Both the position numbers and the translations under genes were made by a program. A stretch of 64,000 bases of DNA, taken from contig NZ_JAARML010000002.1 of assembly GCF_011759375.1 (NCBI RefSeq), positions 806,001-870,000 of the forward strand, given 5' to 3'. Position 1 is the first letter of the stretch; each line of letters opens with the position of its first letter. This document shows positions 30,522 through 39,594 of this stretch, in pieces. The notes under the pieces were generated by a model. The model was not told the origin of the DNA. It ran no database searches and saw nothing but the letters and a program-made list of their open reading frames with translations. Origin of the DNA: Paraflavitalea devenefica. GTDB lineage: Bacteria > Bacteroidota > Bacteroidia > Chitinophagales > Chitinophagaceae.

Positions 30522-33485
30522 ATGAGTAAACGCCATGGGCTAACTATTGTATTGTCTGTACTTTCTCTTCTTCTCTTTTATTCTTCTTTCGCACAAACAC
30601 AAAAAGTAACCGGTAAGATCCTTGACAGCAAGAGCGGTTCGCCAATTCCCGGCGCTACGGTGAGCGTGGAAAAAGGCAGCCAGGCTGTGAAGGCTGAGGC
30701 TGATGGTTCTTTTACGATCGATGTACCCCCGGCTACAAAAAACCTCGTAATATCTGTTGTAGGTTACAGGCGTTTGGTGATTCCAGTACGCACTACTCCC
30801 ATCAATGTGGAAATGGAAGTTGAAAGCGCCCTGATTGATGAAGTAGTGGTCACAGGCTATACCACTGTACAACGTAAAAAGTTTGCAGGCGCAAGTGCTG
30901 TTGTGGCGGCTGCAGAAGTGCGCAGGCAGCCAATGGCATCCTTCGATCAGGCCCTGCAGGGACAGGCTGCCGGTGTATCGGTTGCTGCCAACAGCGGACA
31001 GCCGGGCGCCAATGCTGTGGTGCGCATCCGTGGCAATGGTTCCATCAATGGCAGCAATGTGCCTTTATATATTATAGACGGGATTGAAGTGTCGGCCGCT
31101 GATTTCGCTACTGTCAACCAGGCCGACTTTGACCGGATAGAGGTATTGAAAGATGCCGTAGCTACTGCCTTGTACGGCTCCAGGGGCGCCAATGGCGTTA
31201 TTGTGATCAATACACGCCGTGGTAAATCCGGTCAGTTGCAGTTGAACTATGACGGGCAGGTTGGATTCAGCAAAATGCCGAAAGACCGCCTCGAAGTGAT
31301 GAACAGCTCACAGAAGATCGATTATGAATTGCAGCGGGGTAATCCTTACGGATGGACAACTGCACAGGCCGATAGTTTAAGAAAAGTAAATTTCAACTGG
31401 CAGGATGCGCTTTTCCAAACCGGTGTTACCCATCAACACCAGATCAGTGCCAGCGGTGGTAGCCAGGCCACCCGTGTATTTGGTTCCTTGTCATACCTTG
31501 ATCAGGAAGGTATTGTAAAAACAACGGGCCTGAAGCGGTACACCCTTCGCGTGAACGTTGATTACAATGTAAAAAACTGGCGCTTTGGGATCAGTACGCA
31601 AGGTGGGTATTCAAAAAGAGTGAATACTCCGGAAGCCAATACAACGCTTGCGTCACCATTGAATGCTATTCGCTGGGCGAATCCTTATGAACGGGATATT
31701 GATCCAAGAACAGGCGAATACCAGGAAACTTTCGCCAATAAAGGCGGAAGGCTTACTTCCGGCCAGCCCAATGGCGCGATGGAATTATTCCTGAACCATA
31801 ATTATAGCTTACAGCTCAAAGCGATTGGCTCCAGCTACCTGGAATATTATTTTCCATTCCTGGATGGGCTCTATGCCCGTACCAATTGGGGTATAGACTA
31901 TGGCCAAACTGAGACAGAAGCATATACCAGTCCGCGCGTTTCAGCAGGCCTGGCCCGGCAGGGAGCACTTACGAGAGGCTTTTCCAGGAACCTCCGGTAT
32001 ACAGGCACCACTTCTTTGAATTACAAAAAAGCATTTGGCAAACATGAAGTAGAGGGAGGTGTGTTCTTTGAAGCCGTGAAGAATAATGCACGCAACTTCA
32101 GCTTCACGGGTTATGGGTTTACCAATGGCTTTGAAAACGAAGCCGGCATCACTGCCGGTAGTGTAAGTAATGCCAACTACATTCCGGCTGTTGGCGGCAG
32201 TGGCACTGAGAGTGGTTTACAATCGTACTTCTTTGTAGCCAACTATGGGTACGACAATAAGTATTATGTGAACCTGGTAGGAAGGCGCGATGGCTCTTCG
32301 CGCTTTGGGTTTAATAACCGTTTTGCCAATTTCGGCTCGATAGGTTTGACCTGGATAGCTTCGGAAGAAGCATTCATTAAGAATATTAGTTTCATCAATG
32401 AACTTAAAGTGCGTGCCAGTATTGGCACCACGGCGAATAATGCAAGTGTTGACTATGCTCTTCCCTTGTTGGGCAGGAGCACCTATGCGGGTGTTAGCGG
32501 TTGGGCGCTCAGTAGTCCCGGTAATCTTAACCTGCGCTGGGAAACCAATCGTACGATCAACTTTGGGATAGACTTTGCGGTGCTGAATAACAGGCTGGGT
32601 GGTACGGTCGAGTTGTATGACCGTGAAACGCGGGACCTGTTTTACGGTGATCCCATTGATTATGCATTGAATGGTTTCCCCAGTATTGATGCCAATTTGG
32701 GCAAGCTGAGGAACCGTGGTTTTGAACTTTCATTGCGGGGGGATGTGATCCAGACCCGCGATTTTCGCTGGACCGTTCAGGGTAATATTGCTTATAACCG
32801 CAACGAGGTGGTGGAGTTGAGGCGCGACTCTACCATTACCGGCCTTACGGTCCTGTCTATCGGAAAACCAATTAACAGTTTTTACCTCGTAGAATATGCT
32901 GGTGTAAACCCGGATAATGGCAATGCCTTGTATACCAAGCGTGATAAATCAACTACCCAGGCATTTAGTGTAAACGATAAGGTGATCCTCGGTACTTCTG
33001 ATGCGCCCTGGTTTGGCGGTATCTCTACTACTTTATCCTGGAAGGGTATTGACTTTAGTGCGCAGGTCAACTTTTTCCTCGACAGGTATATGTACAATAA
33101 TGACCGGAATAACATTACCAATCCAACTTATTTCTACGATAATATGACTCCGGATGTTTTAAGGGAATGGAAGCAGGCGGGTGATAAAACGGATGTGCCC
33201 AGGCCGAGCAGCAGCGGTGGCAACAGTTACCAAACTCAAACTACCCGTTTCCTGGAAGATGCCAGCTTCTGGCGTTTAAGGAATGTAACGCTGGGTTATA
33301 CATTGCCTGCAGTATGGTTGCGTAGCGCTGGCCTCCGTAGCGCCAGAATATTTGTGCAGGGGCAGAATTGGTGGACTGCTACCGATTACAGGAGCTTTGA
33401 TCCCGAAATGACAGGTACATCATTAACCGGTGCGCAATATCCTGCACTGATACAAACCACCATTGGCCTGTCCATCGGATTCTAA
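30522..33485 (+). CDS. SusC-type TonB-dependent outer membrane receptor
   Basis: 987 aa. Signal peptide (to about residue 25, FAQTQ), carboxypeptidase-like N-terminal domain (KVTGKILDSKSGSPIPGATVSV...AEADGSFTIDVPPA), TonB-box-like DEVVVTGYTTVQRK, plug (FDQALQGQAAGVSVAANSGQPGANAVVRIRGNGSINGSNVPLYIIDGI, VLKDAVATALYGSRGANGVIVI), then a beta-barrel ending in F (IQTTIGLSIGF). Together with the SusD gene 33 nt downstream it forms an outer-membrane import complex. The pair is followed by redox proteins, not glycosidases, so the ligand may be a peptide, metal complex or a small glycan. Confidence 0.92.
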   Translation: MSKRHGLTIVLSVLSLLLFYSSFAQTQKVTGKILDSKSGSPIPGATVSVEKGSQAVKAEADGSFTIDVPPATKNLVISVVGYRRLVIPVRTTPINVEMEVESALIDEVVVTGYTTVQRKKFAGASAVVAAAEVRRQPMASFDQALQGQAAGVSVAANSGQPGANAVVRIRGNGSINGSNVPLYIIDGIEVSAADFATVNQADFDRIEVLKDAVATALYGSRGANGVIVINTRRGKSGQLQLNYDGQVGFSKMPKDRLEVMNSSQKIDYELQRGNPYGWTTAQADSLRKVNFNWQDALFQTGVTHQHQISASGGSQATRVFGSLSYLDQEGIVKTTGLKRYTLRVNVDYNVKNWRFGISTQGGYSKRVNTPEANTTLASPLNAIRWANPYERDIDPRTGEYQETFANKGGRLTSGQPNGAMELFLNHNYSLQLKAIGSSYLEYYFPFLDGLYARTNWGIDYGQTETEAYTSPRVSAGLARQGALTRGFSRNLRYTGTTSLNYKKAFGKHEVEGGVFFEAVKNNARNFSFTGYGFTNGFENEAGITAGSVSNANYIPAVGGSGTESGLQSYFFVANYGYDNKYYVNLVGRRDGSSRFGFNNRFANFGSIGLTWIASEEAFIKNISFINELKVRASIGTTANNASVDYALPLLGRSTYAGVSGWALSSPGNLNLRWETNRTINFGIDFAVLNNRLGGTVELYDRETRDLFYGDPIDYALNGFPSIDANLGKLRNRGFELSLRGDVIQTRDFRWTVQGNIAYNRNEVVELRRDSTITGLTVLSIGKPINSFYLVEYAGVNPDNGNALYTKRDKSTTQAFSVNDKVILGTSDAPWFGGISTTLSWKGIDFSAQVNFFLDRYMYNNDRNNITNPTYFYDNMTPDVLREWKQAGDKTDVPRPSSSGGNSYQTQTTRFLEDASFWRLRNVTLGYTLPAVWLRSAGLRSARIFVQGQNWWTATDYRSFDPEMTGTSLTGAQYPALIQTTIGLSIGF

Positions 33486-33518
33486 ACCTAACTCATAATA
33501 CCTATAAAGCTCTATAGT

Positions 33519-35012
33519 ATGTTGAAAATATTGAAATCTATTGTTGCAGTATCTATGGGAGTGGTTGCTTTGCAGGCCTGCTCCAAAGAGGAACTGGTTG
33601 ATCTATACCCGGAGTTTAGTCTTGATGCCCTTAGCAATCCTTCCAGCATGAAGCAGGTGGAAGAAGTATTGGGGGGAGCCTATGCCGGTTTCCGCAATGC
33701 GAATTATTACAGTTCGGGCAGTGGTACCGGTGCGGGTTGGGCGATCATGCCGGATGTGATGAGCGATAACCTGTACGAAGCGATTGAAACGCTGGCGAAT
33801 TCCCGCGCCATGGCGGACTGGATCTATCAACCCAATACAGGACAAGTGACCAGTTTGTACAGTGCGCCTTATGGCGTTATTGCCAATGCGAATATTGTAT
33901 TGCGTGATGTTGGCAAATTCACGACTACCGAAAACCAGTTGCTGGCCAACCGCATCAAGGGGCAGGCTTATGCCATTCGCGCCATGGCGCACTTCGACCT
34001 GTTTCGCTACTTCGCGTACAAGTATGACAGGAACAGTACTACCGACCTGGCGCTGGCTTATTCCACCCAACTGATCCTGACACCCGGTGTCAAACCTGCC
34101 CGTTTGCCCAACAAGCAATATTATGACTCCCTGTTTGCCGATCTTTCCGCTGCGGTTACTTTATTGTCAAACATTGACAAGCCCATCAATGCCGAGTCGG
34201 GATTGATTCGTCCTTACATCGACCTGCCGGCAGTATACGCATTGCAGGCACGGATATATCTGTATGCAGGCATGTGGAGTGAAGCTGTCACGGCGGCTAC
34301 CAATGCCATCAATGCACGACCGCTGGTAAATCTTAGTCAAAGCGCTTTTTCTGGTATGTACAACCAAACTAACCGGGGAGAGATCATCTGGAATATACAG
34401 TTTGAGTCAGGGCAGAGCGGCCCCTCCTTCCTTGCTTATTTTGCTACCAACGGGCGCAGTTATTTCAGGCCGGCATTGGAAATCGCTACGGGCGACAGCA
34501 CCAGCGGTTTAATACAAAAAGGCGATATCCGCTATGCTGCTTTTTTCACCAAAGAAAATGATGGCAGGCTGGCCCTTACCAAATACAAAGGTAAAAGTGG
34601 TCTGTCTGATGGGGCGGCCAACTTCCCGGTATTCCGTACTGGCGAAATGTACCTTATCAGGGCCGAAGCAAGGGCCAGGAACTCCCAGGAAGCGCTTGCC
34701 TTAGATGACCTCAATGCGCTGCGTGCGGCCCGTATCAGCGGATATGTACCAGCGGTGGGGTTGACCGGCAACCTGTTGCTCGAAGCTATTGCGAATGAAA
34801 GAAGAAGAGAACTGGTAGCAGAAGGCCACCGCTTCTTTGATCTTAAAAGGACTACCCGCTCCATTGTACGGGGTAGCACCTGTGGTAACACAGCCGTTTC
34901 TCCTGCCGGTGATTGCACCCTTTCCCCTACAGATCGCGAGTGGGCATTGCCGATCCCTGAAAGCGTACGCAATGCCAACGAAAACGCAGATCAAAATCCT
35001 GATTATAATTAA
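33519..35012 (+). CDS. SusD/RagB-type surface lipoprotein
   Basis: 497 aa. A lipoprotein signal (VVALQACSKEEL) is followed by the SusD TPR-like fold (IKGQAYAIRAMAHFDLFRYFAYKYD; YDSLFADLSAAVTLL; LPAVYALQARIYLYAGMWSEAVTAATNAI) and the C-terminal SusD domain (EMYLIRAEARARNSQEALALDDLNALRAARI...NERRRELVAEGHRFFDLKRT). It captures the ligand and closes over the SusC barrel. It follows the SusC gene at 33 nt and ends before a hairpin. Confidence 0.92.
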   Translation: MLKILKSIVAVSMGVVALQACSKEELVDLYPEFSLDALSNPSSMKQVEEVLGGAYAGFRNANYYSSGSGTGAGWAIMPDVMSDNLYEAIETLANSRAMADWIYQPNTGQVTSLYSAPYGVIANANIVLRDVGKFTTTENQLLANRIKGQAYAIRAMAHFDLFRYFAYKYDRNSTTDLALAYSTQLILTPGVKPARLPNKQYYDSLFADLSAAVTLLSNIDKPINAESGLIRPYIDLPAVYALQARIYLYAGMWSEAVTAATNAINARPLVNLSQSAFSGMYNQTNRGEIIWNIQFESGQSGPSFLAYFATNGRSYFRPALEIATGDSTSGLIQKGDIRYAAFFTKENDGRLALTKYKGKSGLSDGAANFPVFRTGEMYLIRAEARARNSQEALALDDLNALRAARISGYVPAVGLTGNLLLEAIANERRRELVAEGHRFFDLKRTTRSIVRGSTCGNTAVSPAGDCTLSPTDREWALPIPESVRNANENADQNPDYN

Positions 35013-35047
35013 TTCCATTAATCCGTACTCCTGTCCCGTTCTCTTAG

Positions 35048-35080
35048 CAGGGCTGCCCGTTCAGGCAGCCCTGTTGCTAT
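35048..35080 (+). terminator. Hairpin after the SusD gene
   Basis: CAGGGCTGCC (35048-35057) pairs perfectly with GGCAGCCCTG (35064-35073) across a 6-nt loop. The downstream bases TTGCTATTAT are AT-rich but give only a weak T-run, so termination may be partial. Confidence 0.65.
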
Positions 35081-35121
35081 TATAAACCAGCGTCTTATAG
35101 ACTCCAGGGTCCACCAATTCC

Positions 35122-35152
35122 TTGTTTATATTTTGATAAGTCATAAAATTTG
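35122..35152 (+). promoter_or_regulatory. Promoter of the di-heme/Rieske/porin operon
   Basis: TTG (35122-35124) and TAAAATTTG (35144-35152) with a 19-bp spacer resemble the Bacteroidota promoter, with one extra base inside the -7 element. The start site would lie within the first of the two palindromes at 35153-35190. Confidence 0.5.
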
Positions 35153-35190
35153 ATTAGACTTGTAAAACTAAAAGTTTAGACAAGCCTAAA
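35153..35190. promoter_or_regulatory. Two DtxR/MntR-like operators
   Basis: TTTAGACAAGCCTAAA (35175-35190) is a palindromic box of the TTTAGnC..GnCTAAA type known for DtxR/IdeR/MntR-family metal-dependent repressors. A second, weaker copy ATTAGACTTGTAAAAC lies at 35153-35168. Their centres are 22 bp apart, two helical turns, and they cover the expected transcription start. This implies repression by iron or manganese of the operon that begins at 35196. Confidence 0.5.
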
Positions 35191-35195
35191 AAATA

Positions 35196-36404
35196 ATGGT
35201 TTATATATCTAAAAAGGGAATTGTTACCGGAAGCATTATTGCTATCATCTCCCTGCTGATTGCCTGTGAAAAGTTAATGCCCAAAGCGCCGGCAGACGAT
35301 AGCATACTGGATGGGCCGGTAGAAGGCTTAACACCGGAACAGTCGGTGCAATTCCTGCGCGGCGATGTAGCCTTCAATGATGAAGTGTTTACCCCTGAAA
35401 CAGGACTGGGGCCGCTTTTTGTAGCCACTTCCTGCGGCACCTGTCATGCCGGTGATGGAAAAGGCCATCCCTTTACCACTTTAACCAGGTTTGGACAAAC
35501 CGACAGTACCGGCAATAAATTCCTGGATGCCGGTGGCCCCCAATTACAGCATCGTGCTATTTACAATTACCAACCTGAACAAATACCCGCAGGCGCCACC
35601 TTCTCAAAATTTATGCCCCCTGCCAATACGGGCCTGGGCTTCCTCGATGCCGTGACCGATGCTGACCTGTTGGCCCTGGCCGATCCGCAGGACTTAAATG
35701 GGGATGGCATTTCCGGTAAACCCAACTGGATAACAATTCCGGATTACCTCGCTATACGCGCCAATGCCGCTATACAAAACGGGAAATACATCGGGCGGTT
35801 TGGTAAAAAAGCGGCCGCCTACGACCTGCTCCACCAAACCGTGAATGCCTACAACCAGGATATGGGTATTGCTTCTGCCTACGAACCGTATGATACCTAT
35901 AACCACCAGGAAGTTGATCCGGAAGTCAGCAACCAAACAGTAATAGATGTAGTAGTCTACCTCAAAACACTTAAAGCGCCTATTCAGCGTACACCGGGTA
36001 ACCCGGATGTACAGGCCGGTAAAAAGCTATTTACACAGATTGGTTGCGCCAAATGTCATATACCTGAAATGAAAACCGGCGCTTCTTCGATCAATGCCTT
36101 ATCCAATAAAACATTTGCTCCTTATACCGATCTGCTGTTGCATGACATGGGCACTGGGCTTGATGATGGCTATACAGAAGGTACCGCCACTACCGCTGAA
36201 TGGCGCACGCCACCCTTATGGGGGCTGGGCCTTTCCAGGAACTCACAGGGCGGCCAGTATTTTTTACTGCATGATGGCCGCGCCAAAAGTATAGAAGAAG
36301 CCATCCTGTTGCATGGCGGCGAAGCACACCAGAGCAAGGACCATTTCCAGCAGCTAAGTGCCGCCGATAAAGCCAGGTTGATCAAATTTCTTGAATCCTT
36401 ATAA
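35196..36404 (+). CDS. Di-heme cytochrome (DUF1111/di-heme oxidoreductase family) lipoprotein
   Basis: 402 aa. A lipoprotein signal (IISLLIACEKL) is followed by two CxxCH haem motifs: SCGTCHAGDGKG near residue 80 and GCAKCHIPEMKTG near residue 285. The spacing and PFTTLTRFGQ, GLGFLDAVTDADLLALADPQDLNGDGISGKPNW match the di-heme family related to MauG and bacterial cytochrome c peroxidases. It acts in the periplasm or at the outer membrane in electron transfer to or from an unknown partner; the Rieske protein encoded next is a candidate. The family is often near iron-acquisition genes in Bacteroidota, in line with the DtxR-like boxes. Confidence 0.85.
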   Translation: MVYISKKGIVTGSIIAIISLLIACEKLMPKAPADDSILDGPVEGLTPEQSVQFLRGDVAFNDEVFTPETGLGPLFVATSCGTCHAGDGKGHPFTTLTRFGQTDSTGNKFLDAGGPQLQHRAIYNYQPEQIPAGATFSKFMPPANTGLGFLDAVTDADLLALADPQDLNGDGISGKPNWITIPDYLAIRANAAIQNGKYIGRFGKKAAAYDLLHQTVNAYNQDMGIASAYEPYDTYNHQEVDPEVSNQTVIDVVVYLKTLKAPIQRTPGNPDVQAGKKLFTQIGCAKCHIPEMKTGASSINALSNKTFAPYTDLLLHDMGTGLDDGYTEGTATTAEWRTPPLWGLGLSRNSQGGQYFLLHDGRAKSIEEAILLHGGEAHQSKDHFQQLSAADKARLIKFLESL

Positions 36405-36417
36405 AGCTATTCCATAC

Positions 36418-36861
36418 ATGAAACGACGGGAGTTTATCGTCAGTAGTTGTACCGCCTGCCTGTCCATGACCGGCCTGGCCGCCTTATCATCCTGTAAGGC
36501 CACCCATCTTGTAAGTGGCCAATTAAACAAAGACGGCGTGTTGATAGACCTCAATGATTTTAAGGTAAAAAAGAATGCTCAAACTGAGTATCGTTCTTAT
36601 GTGGTGATAAGAAATGAAGAACTGAAATTTCCCATTTGCGTATACCGCTTCAGCGATACGGATTATACCGCCATCTGGATGCAATGCGCCCACCAGGGGG
36701 CTGAACTGCAGGTATCCGGTACACACCTTCATTGTCCTGCCCATGGAAGTGAATATGACAATAAGGGCCGCGTTACCAATGGCCCTGCCGAACGGGATCT
36801 AAGGACTTTCCCGGTAACCCTGAACAATGACCAATTATTTATAGACTTAAGGAAACAATGA
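36418..36861 (+). CDS. Exported Rieske [2Fe-2S] protein
   Basis: 147 aa. It starts MKRREFIVSSCTACLSMTGLAALSSCK: a twin-basic or lipoprotein-like leader ending in SSC. The Rieske ligands are seen as CAHQGAEL and CPAHGSEY (CxH and CxxH), the two motifs that hold a 2Fe-2S cluster. It is a periplasmic electron carrier. The ATG at 36418 starts 13 nt after the stop of the di-heme gene, and the stop overlaps the porin gene by 4 nt, so the three are one operon. Confidence 0.88.
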   Translation: MKRREFIVSSCTACLSMTGLAALSSCKATHLVSGQLNKDGVLIDLNDFKVKKNAQTEYRSYVVIRNEELKFPICVYRFSDTDYTAIWMQCAHQGAELQVSGTHLHCPAHGSEYDNKGRVTNGPAERDLRTFPVTLNNDQLFIDLRKQ

Positions 36862-38084
36862 AACGATCACTACTCATCACTTGCTGCTGCTTAATCACCT
36901 CCTCTCTGTTGGCCCAGATAGACCCTGAACTGTTGCGCAGGATACCTGTCAAAAATGATTCCCTGCAAATGAATATGGATGCGGTGTATAACCGGCCTTT
37001 TTTACAGGTGGGGAAACTGCCGGTAGCCATCGGTGGCTATGCAGAAGCCAACTACCAGTATTTAAGTGAGAACGGCGTGAGTGAAGGGCACCAGTTTCAA
37101 ATGAGAAGGGTAACACTGTTTTTATCTTCTTCCATATCCAGGAGAATAAAGTTCCTGACCGAGCTGGAGTTTGAAGACGGCACCAAAGAAATAAACATTG
37201 AGTTTGCTTCTGTAGATGTTGAATTTGCACCGCTGTTCAACTTCAGGGGAGGGATCGTGATGAACCCGATCGGTTCATTCAACCAAAACCATGATGGCCC
37301 TAAATGGGAGTTTGTAGACAGACCCATTTCCGCTACGCAGTTATTGCCTGCTACCTGGAGCAATGTGGGCTTTGGCTTATACGGCAAAAAATTTACTACT
37401 GATTGGGTATACGGTTATGAAGTGTACCTCACCAATGGTTTTGATGACAAGATCATTGCCAATACGGAGAACAGGACTTCTTTACCGGCCAGCAAGGAAA
37501 ACAAAGAGCGTTTTGAAGAAAGCTTTAATGGCAGTCCTTTGCTCACCGGTAAATTTGCCGTACGCCACAGGAAAGTGGGAGAGGTGGGCCTGTCCTATAT
37601 GGGCGGTGTGTACAATAAGTTTAAAGAAGATGGGATCGTGCTGGATAAAAAGCGGCGGGTAGATGTAGTAGCTGTCGACTTCAATAGCACCTTACCTGTG
37701 CTGAAAACTTTCATCAATGGGGAATGGTCCTGGACTTTTGTAGACTTGCCCGATAATTATACGGAGCAGTTTGGCAGCAAGCAGCGTGGCGGATTTATAG
37801 ACATTGTGCAACCAATAGTACGCAAAAGGATCTTTGATTGGGACAATGCCGTGATCAACATCGCTTTACGGGCTGAATATGCAGATTATAACGTAGGTAA
37901 ATTCAAACAAACAGGCGGTAATATTTATGATCATGTGGCAGCCATCGTTCCTGCCATCAGTTTCCGTCCCACTGCACAAATGGTATTCAGGGCCAATTAC
38001 AGGCATGAATGGCATAGGGACCTGCTGGGCAATCCTGCCACCAGGGTGGCTGGTTTTCAAATTGGTATCTCTACCTATTTTTAA
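36858..38084 (+). CDS. OprP/phosphate-selective-porin-like outer membrane porin
   Basis: 408 aa. A signal peptide (LLITCCCLITSSLLAQ) is followed by a beta-barrel with OprP-like segments (VGKLPVAIGGYAEANYQYLSENGVSEGHQFQMRRVTLFLSSSISRRIKFLTELEFEDGTKEINIEFASVDVEFAPLFNFRGGIVMNPIGSFNQNHDGPKWEFVDRP) and a C-terminal aromatic strand ending FQIGISTYF. It would allow diffusion of small solutes, probably ions or a metal species, in support of the redox proteins encoded upstream. The stop is followed by copy B of the 39-bp operator. Confidence 0.85.
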   Translation: MKRSLLITCCCLITSSLLAQIDPELLRRIPVKNDSLQMNMDAVYNRPFLQVGKLPVAIGGYAEANYQYLSENGVSEGHQFQMRRVTLFLSSSISRRIKFLTELEFEDGTKEINIEFASVDVEFAPLFNFRGGIVMNPIGSFNQNHDGPKWEFVDRPISATQLLPATWSNVGFGLYGKKFTTDWVYGYEVYLTNGFDDKIIANTENRTSLPASKENKERFEESFNGSPLLTGKFAVRHRKVGEVGLSYMGGVYNKFKEDGIVLDKKRRVDVVAVDFNSTLPVLKTFINGEWSWTFVDLPDNYTEQFGSKQRGGFIDIVQPIVRKRIFDWDNAVINIALRAEYADYNVGKFKQTGGNIYDHVAAIVPAISFRPTAQMVFRANYRHEWHRDLLGNPATRVAGFQIGISTYF

Positions 38085-38090
38085 TCCCTG

Positions 38091-38156
38091 TAGTAAAATA
38101 GTACATCATTTCAGTAGTTCAGGCCATTGTTGTGCCTGACAGGGCCTGTAATTTTA
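38091..38156 (+). promoter_or_regulatory. 39-bp conserved operator plus promoter, copy B
   Basis: The conserved block is 38091-38129 (TAGTAAAATA at the left, CATCATT in the centre, CATTG at the right). Its TTG at 38127-38129 and TAATTTTA at 38149-38156, 19 bp on, form the promoter, with the start site about 17 nt before the GH28 ATG at 38179. It matches copies A and C without gaps. Confidence 0.7.
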
Positions 38157-38178
38157 TTTACTAAATAACAGGCGCCAT

Positions 38179-39585
38179 ATGAAAAGCACACGCTACAGGC
38201 GGTATGCTATCTTTCTATTACTCCTCTTTTCTGCTTATTCTCCGCAGTGTCTCTCCGGCGCAGGCCCGGTGGGTGGCGAGGACGCTGCGGTTTATGCACA
38301 GCAATATTATAATGTAGTAAAATACGGCGCTAAGAACGACAGCAGCCGGAAAGTCACGGCCGCTATTGCCAAAGCCATTGCTGCTGCGGCAAAGGCGGGT
38401 GGGGGTACCATCTATTTCCCGGCCGGCAAATACCTGACCGGTCCCATACACCTCAAAAGCAATATTACCATCCTGATCGATGTCGGTGCGGAACTGCATT
38501 TCAGTGATGACTTTGATGATTACCTGCCCATGGTGGAAAGTCGCTATGAGGGCGTGGATGTGACCAGTTTTTCCCCGCTGTTCTATGCGTATAAGGCAGA
38601 GAACATTGCTATTAAAGGGCGCGGTATTATTGATGGGCATGGGAAAAAATGGTGGGACTTTGTAGAAGGCTACGATGAGAAACGGCCGCGCACGAAATGG
38701 CAGTTCCTCTTTGACAGCCTCAATAAAAATATCCTGCTGCCTGATGATCCGAAGCAGATGAAAAGAGGCTTCCTGCGTCCGCCTTTTATACAACCCATGT
38801 ATTGTAAGAATGTACTGATAGAAGGTATTTTGATCCGAAATTCGCCTTTCTGGACCGTAAACCCTGAGTTCTGCGAAAATGTAACAGTAACCGGTGTTAC
38901 GATCAACAATCCGCCTTCGCCCAACACCGATGGCATTAACCCGGAATCGTGCAAATACGTGCACATCAGCAATTGCCATATCAGTGTAGGCGACGATTGC
39001 ATTACCATCAAATCGGGCAAGGATGTACCCGGCAGAACGAAAGCAGCGCCGGCACAGAATTATACCATTACCAACTGTACCATGCTCAGTGGTCATGGCG
39101 GCGTGGTCATTGGCAGTGAAATGAGTGGCGGTGTAAAGAATATCGTCATCAGCAATTGTATATTTGATGGTACCGACAGGGGCATCCGCATTAAAACCGC
39201 CCGTGGCCGGGGCGGTGTGGTGGAAGATATACGGGTGGATAATATCATTATGAAAAATATCCGCGACCAGGCCATTGTGCTGGATATGGAGTATGCCCGG
39301 GTACCGGTGGAACCCGTCAGCGAGCGTACGCCGCAATTCAGGAACATCAGGCTGAGCAATATTACGGCCTATGCCAAAACCGCTATGTACATCAATGGTC
39401 TGGAGGAAATGCCTGTGCAGGAAATTAGCCTGCATGATGTATATTTCCAGGCGGAGAATGGTATTACGATACGCAAAGCGAAAGACATTGAATTGCATAA
39501 GGTGCGTATCCATATAAAGCGGGGAAGCCCCCTGGTGACAGAAAATGTGCAAGGACTGAAAATAGACGGCTTTAGCAGTCAGTAA
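38179..39585 (+). CDS. GH28 polygalacturonase-family glycoside hydrolase
   Basis: 468 aa. The signal peptide (YAIFLLLLFSAYS) is followed by a segment encoded by a palindromic element (residues 22-38), then the GH28 beta-helix (VVKYGAKNDSSRKVTAAIAKAI). Catalytic motifs are complete: NTDG with D251, GDDC with D272/D273, GHGG with H306 and RIK at R337-K339. GH28 enzymes hydrolyse alpha-galacturonan or rhamnogalacturonan by inversion. It heads an operon with the GH43-like and GH2 genes and is driven by operator copy B. Exo- or endo-action and the substrate subtype are not decidable here. Confidence 0.9.
   Translation: MKSTRYRRYAIFLLLLFSAYSPQCLSGAGPVGGEDAAVYAQQYYNVVKYGAKNDSSRKVTAAIAKAIAAAAKAGGGTIYFPAGKYLTGPIHLKSNITILIDVGAELHFSDDFDDYLPMVESRYEGVDVTSFSPLFYAYKAENIAIKGRGIIDGHGKKWWDFVEGYDEKRPRTKWQFLFDSLNKNILLPDDPKQMKRGFLRPPFIQPMYCKNVLIEGILIRNSPFWTVNPEFCENVTVTGVTINNPPSPNTDGINPESCKYVHISNCHISVGDDCITIKSGKDVPGRTKAAPAQNYTITNCTMLSGHGGVVIGSEMSGGVKNIVISNCIFDGTDRGIRIKTARGRGGVVEDIRVDNIIMKNIRDQAIVLDMEYARVPVEPVSERTPQFRNIRLSNITAYAKTAMYINGLEEMPVQEISLHDVYFQAENGITIRKAKDIELHKVRIHIKRGSPLVTENVQGLKIDGFSSQ
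38242..38290. repeat. REP-like palindrome inside the GH28 coding sequence
   Basis: CCGCAGTGTCTC (left) and GAGGACGCTGCGG (right, 38278-38290) form the arms around a GC-rich loop. The same arms occur intergenically at 50939-50968 (CCGCAGTGTCTCC ... GGGACGCTGCGG). Here the element is in frame and encodes the linker between the signal sequence and the mature domain. Confidence 0.6.
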
Positions 39586-39594
39586 CTTACTATC

